The notes under the pieces were generated by a model. It saw only the letters and a program-made list of their open reading frames with translations, was not told where the DNA came from and did no database searches. Of a stretch of DNA of 64,000 bases, positions 60,587-64,000 are shown piece by piece. Made by a program: the position numbers and the translations under genes. The DNA comes from Ustilago trichophora (taxonomy: Eukaryota > Basidiomycota > Ustilaginomycetes > Ustilaginales > Ustilaginaceae). Within the stretch, counting starts at the first letter, position 1. Every line of letters begins with the position of its first letter. Where the stretch lies: the NCBI GenBank assembly GCA_900323505.1, contig OOIN01000001.1, forward strand, positions 2,294,001 to 2,358,000, read 5' to 3'.

Positions 60587-61803
60587 ATGACGCAAACAAC
60601 AGGCTCGTCTGCCACAGCAGCAGCTACCTCAGGCGTTACAGGATACGAGCTTCCCTGGGTAGAAAAGTACCGACCCATGCGTCTCGACGATGTCGTTGGC
60701 AACAAGGACACCATCGACCGTCTCAAAGTCATTCAGAACGATGGCAACTGTCCACATCTCCTCATCTCCGGTCTTCCAGGCATCGGTAAGACCACCTCCG
60801 TGCTCTGCCTTGCGCGAGCGCTTCTCGGCGATGCGTACAAGGAGGGTGTTCTTGAACTCAACGCATCCGACGAACGCGGTGTCGACGTCGTTCGAAACAA
60901 GATCAAGACATTTGCACAGAAAAAGGTCTCGCTCCCTCCCGGTAGGCACAAGATCATCATCCTCGACGAGGCCGACAGCATGACTCCCGCAGCCCAGCAG
61001 GCGTTGCGTCGAACCATGGAGATCTACTCCAATACAACCAGGTTCTGCTTTGCCTGCAACCAGAGCAACAAGATCATCGAACCTATACAGTCGCGATGCG
61101 CCATCTTGCGGTATGGCAAAGTGAGAGATGAGCAGATTCTCAAGCGTCTGCTCGAGATTTGCGAGATGGAAGGCGTCGAGTACTCGGATGAAGGTTTGGG
61201 TGCTATCATCTTCACCACAGAGGGAGATATGCGTCAGGCCATCAACAACCTTCAGTCTACATGGACCGGATTGGGCTTTGTCAATCCAGAGAACGTCTTC
61301 AAGGTCTGCGACCAACCGCATCCATTCTTGATTCGAACGCTGTTGCTTGCCTGCAAGAATGGCGAGGTCGACGAGGCTATGGAGAGGCTAGATGAGATTT
61401 GGTCCAAGGGTTACGCTGCCGTGGATATCGTCACGACGCTCTTTCGTGTGGTCAAGACGCTCGATGGTATTCCCGAGGCTACCAAGCTCGAGTTTATCAA
61501 GGTATGTTTTTTTTCTTGCTCCTTGTTGAAAGTGCGGAAGATATCGCCGAGTTCGCTGACTTTGTCGCTCACTTTGCGATTTCTCGCTTTGAAACGTGTA
61601 ACAGGAAATCGGCTGGACACACATGAAGATCCTCGAAGGCGTGGCCACCGTCGTCCAGCTTGGAGGTCTTATTGCAAGGCTCTGCAAACTCGTGAGTGCC
61701 AAATAATGCTGTCGACTGTACATCCTTCCGCTTCCTTGCTAACCATCTGGACCATCTTGCTACATCTGCGCAGAGCATGGACCCTAAGCAGTTCCAAGTG
61801 TAA
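60587..61803 (+). CDS. RFC4: Replication factor C subunit 4 (human RFC2 equivalent)
   Basis: Three exons: 60587-61501, 61605-61691 and 61774-61803, with GT-AG junctions in phase, giving 343 residues (yeast Rfc4 323). A clamp-loader subunit that helps load PCNA at primer ends and serves checkpoint and cohesion loaders. LPWVEKYRP and [10 protein letters not shown] open the AAA+ module. Walker A GLPGIGKT is at about 62-69, Walker B LDEADSM near 126. The arginine-finger SRC motif is [10 protein letters not shown] near 168. [14 protein letters not shown] is the sensor 2 helix. Without splicing the frame enters intron 1 and loses the conserved [13 protein letters not shown], which exon 2 restores. 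The last exon encodes only SMDPKQFQV. Confidence 0.96.
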
Positions 61804-62244
61804 CACCGCTGTATTCGCTCATGGCTTCCACTCGGGGATCCCTCATATTAATCATTCAGCTTGCCTTGGTGGCGCTGATTCGCCATCAATTTTGTACTTT
61901 TACTTTTGCACGCTCTCAATTGCGATCCTACCAGCTCACAGATCCACGCACAGACTCGATCAAGAATGACGCAGTCTCACGACAATTACAACAGGTAAAA
62001 AGAAACAAGCAGTGCAAAGCTTCGATACGATGGAAGTTTTGAGCAGGATAGAAAGCGAAAGAAGAGGGAGGAAAGCAAAAGTACACGAGGAGGATCCAAT
62101 AACAGTGGTATAAGGTAAGGAAGCTTTCCAGACGGAGCAGTTTTAAACAAAACAAAAGAAAAAGGAGTGTGTGTACGCTTTGCCGTTTTTAGACGGAAAG
62201 GGTTTGTGTGGGTCAGGGAGGGGTTTTGTGTGAATGGTAGATGC
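61804..62244. other. Convergent 3' region, RFC4 / poly-Asn membrane protein
   Basis: The two genes end facing each other across 441 bases, so this should be overlapping or adjacent 3' untranslated sequence. No other feature seen. Confidence 0.5.
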
Positions 62245-63284
62245 TTAGCCAGACCAACGTTTTGTGTCAGCAAAAGGATCGGCGGTACCTCTACGGGAGG
62301 AAGAGGCTCTATCGTAGTCGTAGTAGTCTGCTTCGTCTGCTGGGGAGCCGCGGTGGACTTCGGCGTAAGGCGAGTATGGGCGACCAGCACCGTGGTTTAC
62401 GCCTGCTGCGTCCATTCCTCGCGTGGCACGGTTGTTGTATCCAGCGCTAGAAGATCCGTCGTAGTAGTTGACGTCGTAGGCTCCGTGTTCGTCGCTGAAT
62501 GGAGTAACTTCGCCTCCGGATGGGTATCGAGCTGCGGTTGCGTCATCGATGTACATGCTATCGGTAACGCGGTGTGCAGGGGGGAAATCTTGATCTGCAT
62601 TACCACCACCTCGGTTGGAACCGTAGTTACGAAGTCGACCAGAAGCAGATCCGACGGCTGCATAAGGTGCTACTTCTTGCATGGGAGGTGCGGCTCCAGA
62701 AAAGTCCCCCTCTTCTTCCGTCAAGGAACTCATCGGTCGTCCAGCTCGGTAAGATTCGTAGCTATCACGACGAGGACGATCACGTACAAGACCAGCGGCA
62801 GCTCCTCCAACAGCAAATGCGGCCCCACCAGCAGCGAGAGGAGGACCAACCATGCTTCGATGGTGGTAAGAACTCTCAATGGGTTGCATTCGTGGGTCGT
62901 AGTGCTCCGTCTTGCGCTTGCGGTAGCGTCGAATCAGCGTCCATGCTACAGCGATGACGGCGACAGAGGCAGCAATCACAACGATGGGGACTACAACCTT
63001 GGTCGTGCCATCGCTGCCACTGGACGATCCGCTGCTGTTGGCCCGGTTGGCGCCTCCGGTAGCAGCCGCTCCTCCTGCAGTACCGGTACTCCTGGCAAAA
63101 GTCGCAGCTGCTGCACTGGCAAGCCCTTCAGCACTGGCCTGGGAAGCAGATGCGGCGGACAGCAGGCTCGCAGCAGCAGCAGAGGCAGAGGCAGAAGCGG
63201 CCGCAGCAATCGAGTTGATACCCGTCGGTGCAGCACTGGCAGCAGCAGCAGCTTGTGGTTGCGCCGATCCACGGTTAGCTCCAC

Positions 63285-63321
<37 letters not shown>

Positions 63322-64000
63322 ATTGTTGTTATTGTTGTTATTGTTGTTATTATTGTTATTGCTGCTGTTTGCAGGGGCCTGGTTGCTGCCGCTGTTGTTG
63401 TTGCTGCTTGGTGCACTTGTGGTGGGGCGGTTTTGGTTGTTGTTGTTGGCGCTGGTGTTGCCATTGTTGTTGCTGGCAGGCTGCTGAGTGGTGGGATTGT
63501 TGTTGGTAGAAGCACTTGTTGAAGGAGCAGGTGCTGGTGCGGGAGCGTTGCTAGACGAGCCACCGCCGTTGTTGTTCGAAGGAGCCTGGGATGTTGCGGG
63601 AGGGGGAGAGTTGGATGAGCTGGAGGATGGGGGCTGTCCGCCTTGTCCGCCTGTTAGTGTATGGAGTGCCATATGGGAAATGATTGGGTCAGTGGTTCGC
63701 TCTCTCAATATGGCGCCCTATAGTTGGGCGACCGTCTTCCGCTGAGCCGAGCAGCATCGGAATGATCGGTGTCAATGGAACATGGAAAGGGTAAAAGGAG
63801 GGGGAGAAGATGAGGGAGTAGTGACTCGTTGAAAAAAGATGAGGGGGAGGGTGGGTTTTGGAGAAGGAGTTGATACCAAGGTAGGGGGCGGAATGGAAGG
63901 GGGAATTGGAGAAAGTGGAAGCGAGAAAGGAAAGGGGGGAAAGATAATCACCAGCGCCGAGAAGGTCACCTACGATGCCACGACGGAGGTTGTGCAGATG
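62245..64000 (-). CDS. Single-pass membrane protein with poly-Asn stalk (5' end beyond window)
   Basis: The main exon 62245-63650 is joined, in a proposed model, to an exon reaching the window edge (63952-64000, frame ending RRGIVGDLLGA) by a 301-base GT-AG intron; splicing preserves frame (A-G-G-Q). Taken alone, the main ORF would start at an ATG at 63672 and lack any signal peptide. The visible protein has a Ser/Asn/Pro-rich stalk with a run of about 25 Asn, then Ala/Ser-rich text. One membrane helix follows (VVVPIVVIAASVAVIAVAW), then a basic stop-transfer RRYRKRK and a 230-residue cytosolic tail rich in Tyr, Gly and Asp. The layout suits a cell-surface sensor or mucin, which is inference. 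The signal peptide would be off the edge. Confidence 0.65.
63284..63362 (-). repeat. AAC/AAT trinucleotide repeat encoding poly-Asn
   Basis: The sense strand reads AAC repeats with interspersed AAT over about 25 codons, inside the stalk of the membrane protein gene. Likely length-variable between strains. Confidence 0.9.

Noticed and set aside
1..64000. CRISPR arrays, bacterial operons, integrated virus
   Set aside because: No spaced direct repeats, Shine-Dalgarno-led gene clusters or viral proteins; all repeats are simple eukaryotic microsatellites.

Overview
The window reads as nuclear DNA of a smut fungus (Basidiomycota, Ustilaginomycotina, Ustilago/Sporisorium/Pseudozyma type). That placement is inference. 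It rests on long, mostly intron-free ORFs with C-ending codons, a few short GT-AG introns near gene ends, an isolated 5S rRNA gene between protein genes, a nuclear tRNA with an anticodon-loop intron, and protein families (Elongator, complex I, Tim8, Orc4, RFC, CHD-type remodeller) that fit a basidiomycete. There are no operons, CRISPR arrays or recognisable transposon proteins. Genes lie on both strands and most are housekeeping.

Layout. 1-1788: N-terminal part of a Yor1-type ABC transporter (minus), running off the left edge. 4718-6913: NPL4. 7356-8327: a TATA-driven secreted protein made of two related cysteine modules. 8521-9621: NOP6-like RRM protein (minus). 9925-10606: TIM8 in four exons. 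11740-12541: four-helix membrane protein. 12765-13169: small mitochondrial membrane protein (minus). 13763-14263: possible secreted protein (minus). 14489-16015: complex I 51-kDa subunit (minus). 17135-19051: sugar transporter (minus), with an open coding-like extension beyond its stop. 20294-25462: SepH/Cdc7-type septation kinase. 25601-26644: AKR7-type reductase (minus). 27183-29072: ELP4. 29365-30780: Rds1-like ferritin-fold protein (minus).

After a 4-kb gene-free gap come a Liz1/Fen2-type permease (34826-36289), tRNA-Lys(CTT) (36599-36704), UTP11 (minus), three-exon COX11 (minus), 5S rRNA (40182-40299) and a 1714-residue membrane protein of unknown role (minus, 40526-45670). A second gap of about 5 kb, rich in homopolymers, precedes ORC4 (50639-52696). 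Next are a 2312-residue CHD3/Mi-2-like remodeller (minus, 52898-59836), three-exon RFC4 (60587-61803), and a poly-Asn single-pass membrane protein (minus) that appears to continue past the right edge.

Functional themes: mitochondrial biogenesis and respiration (Tim8, NDUFV1, Cox11, the small membrane protein), ribosome and tRNA biology (Nop6, Utp11, Elp4, 5S, tRNA-Lys), DNA replication and chromatin (Orc4, Rfc4, remodeller), cell division (SepH-like kinase) and surface or secreted functions (three transporters, Rds1-like protein, poly-Asn protein, secreted cysteine protein). Clear TATA elements sit before several of the secreted or metabolic genes and were not noticed before the housekeeping genes. 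The main points for follow-up are the duplicated cysteine protein, the sugar-transporter tail, the orphan coding-like segment after TIM8, and the candidate small secreted ORF at 13763-14263.
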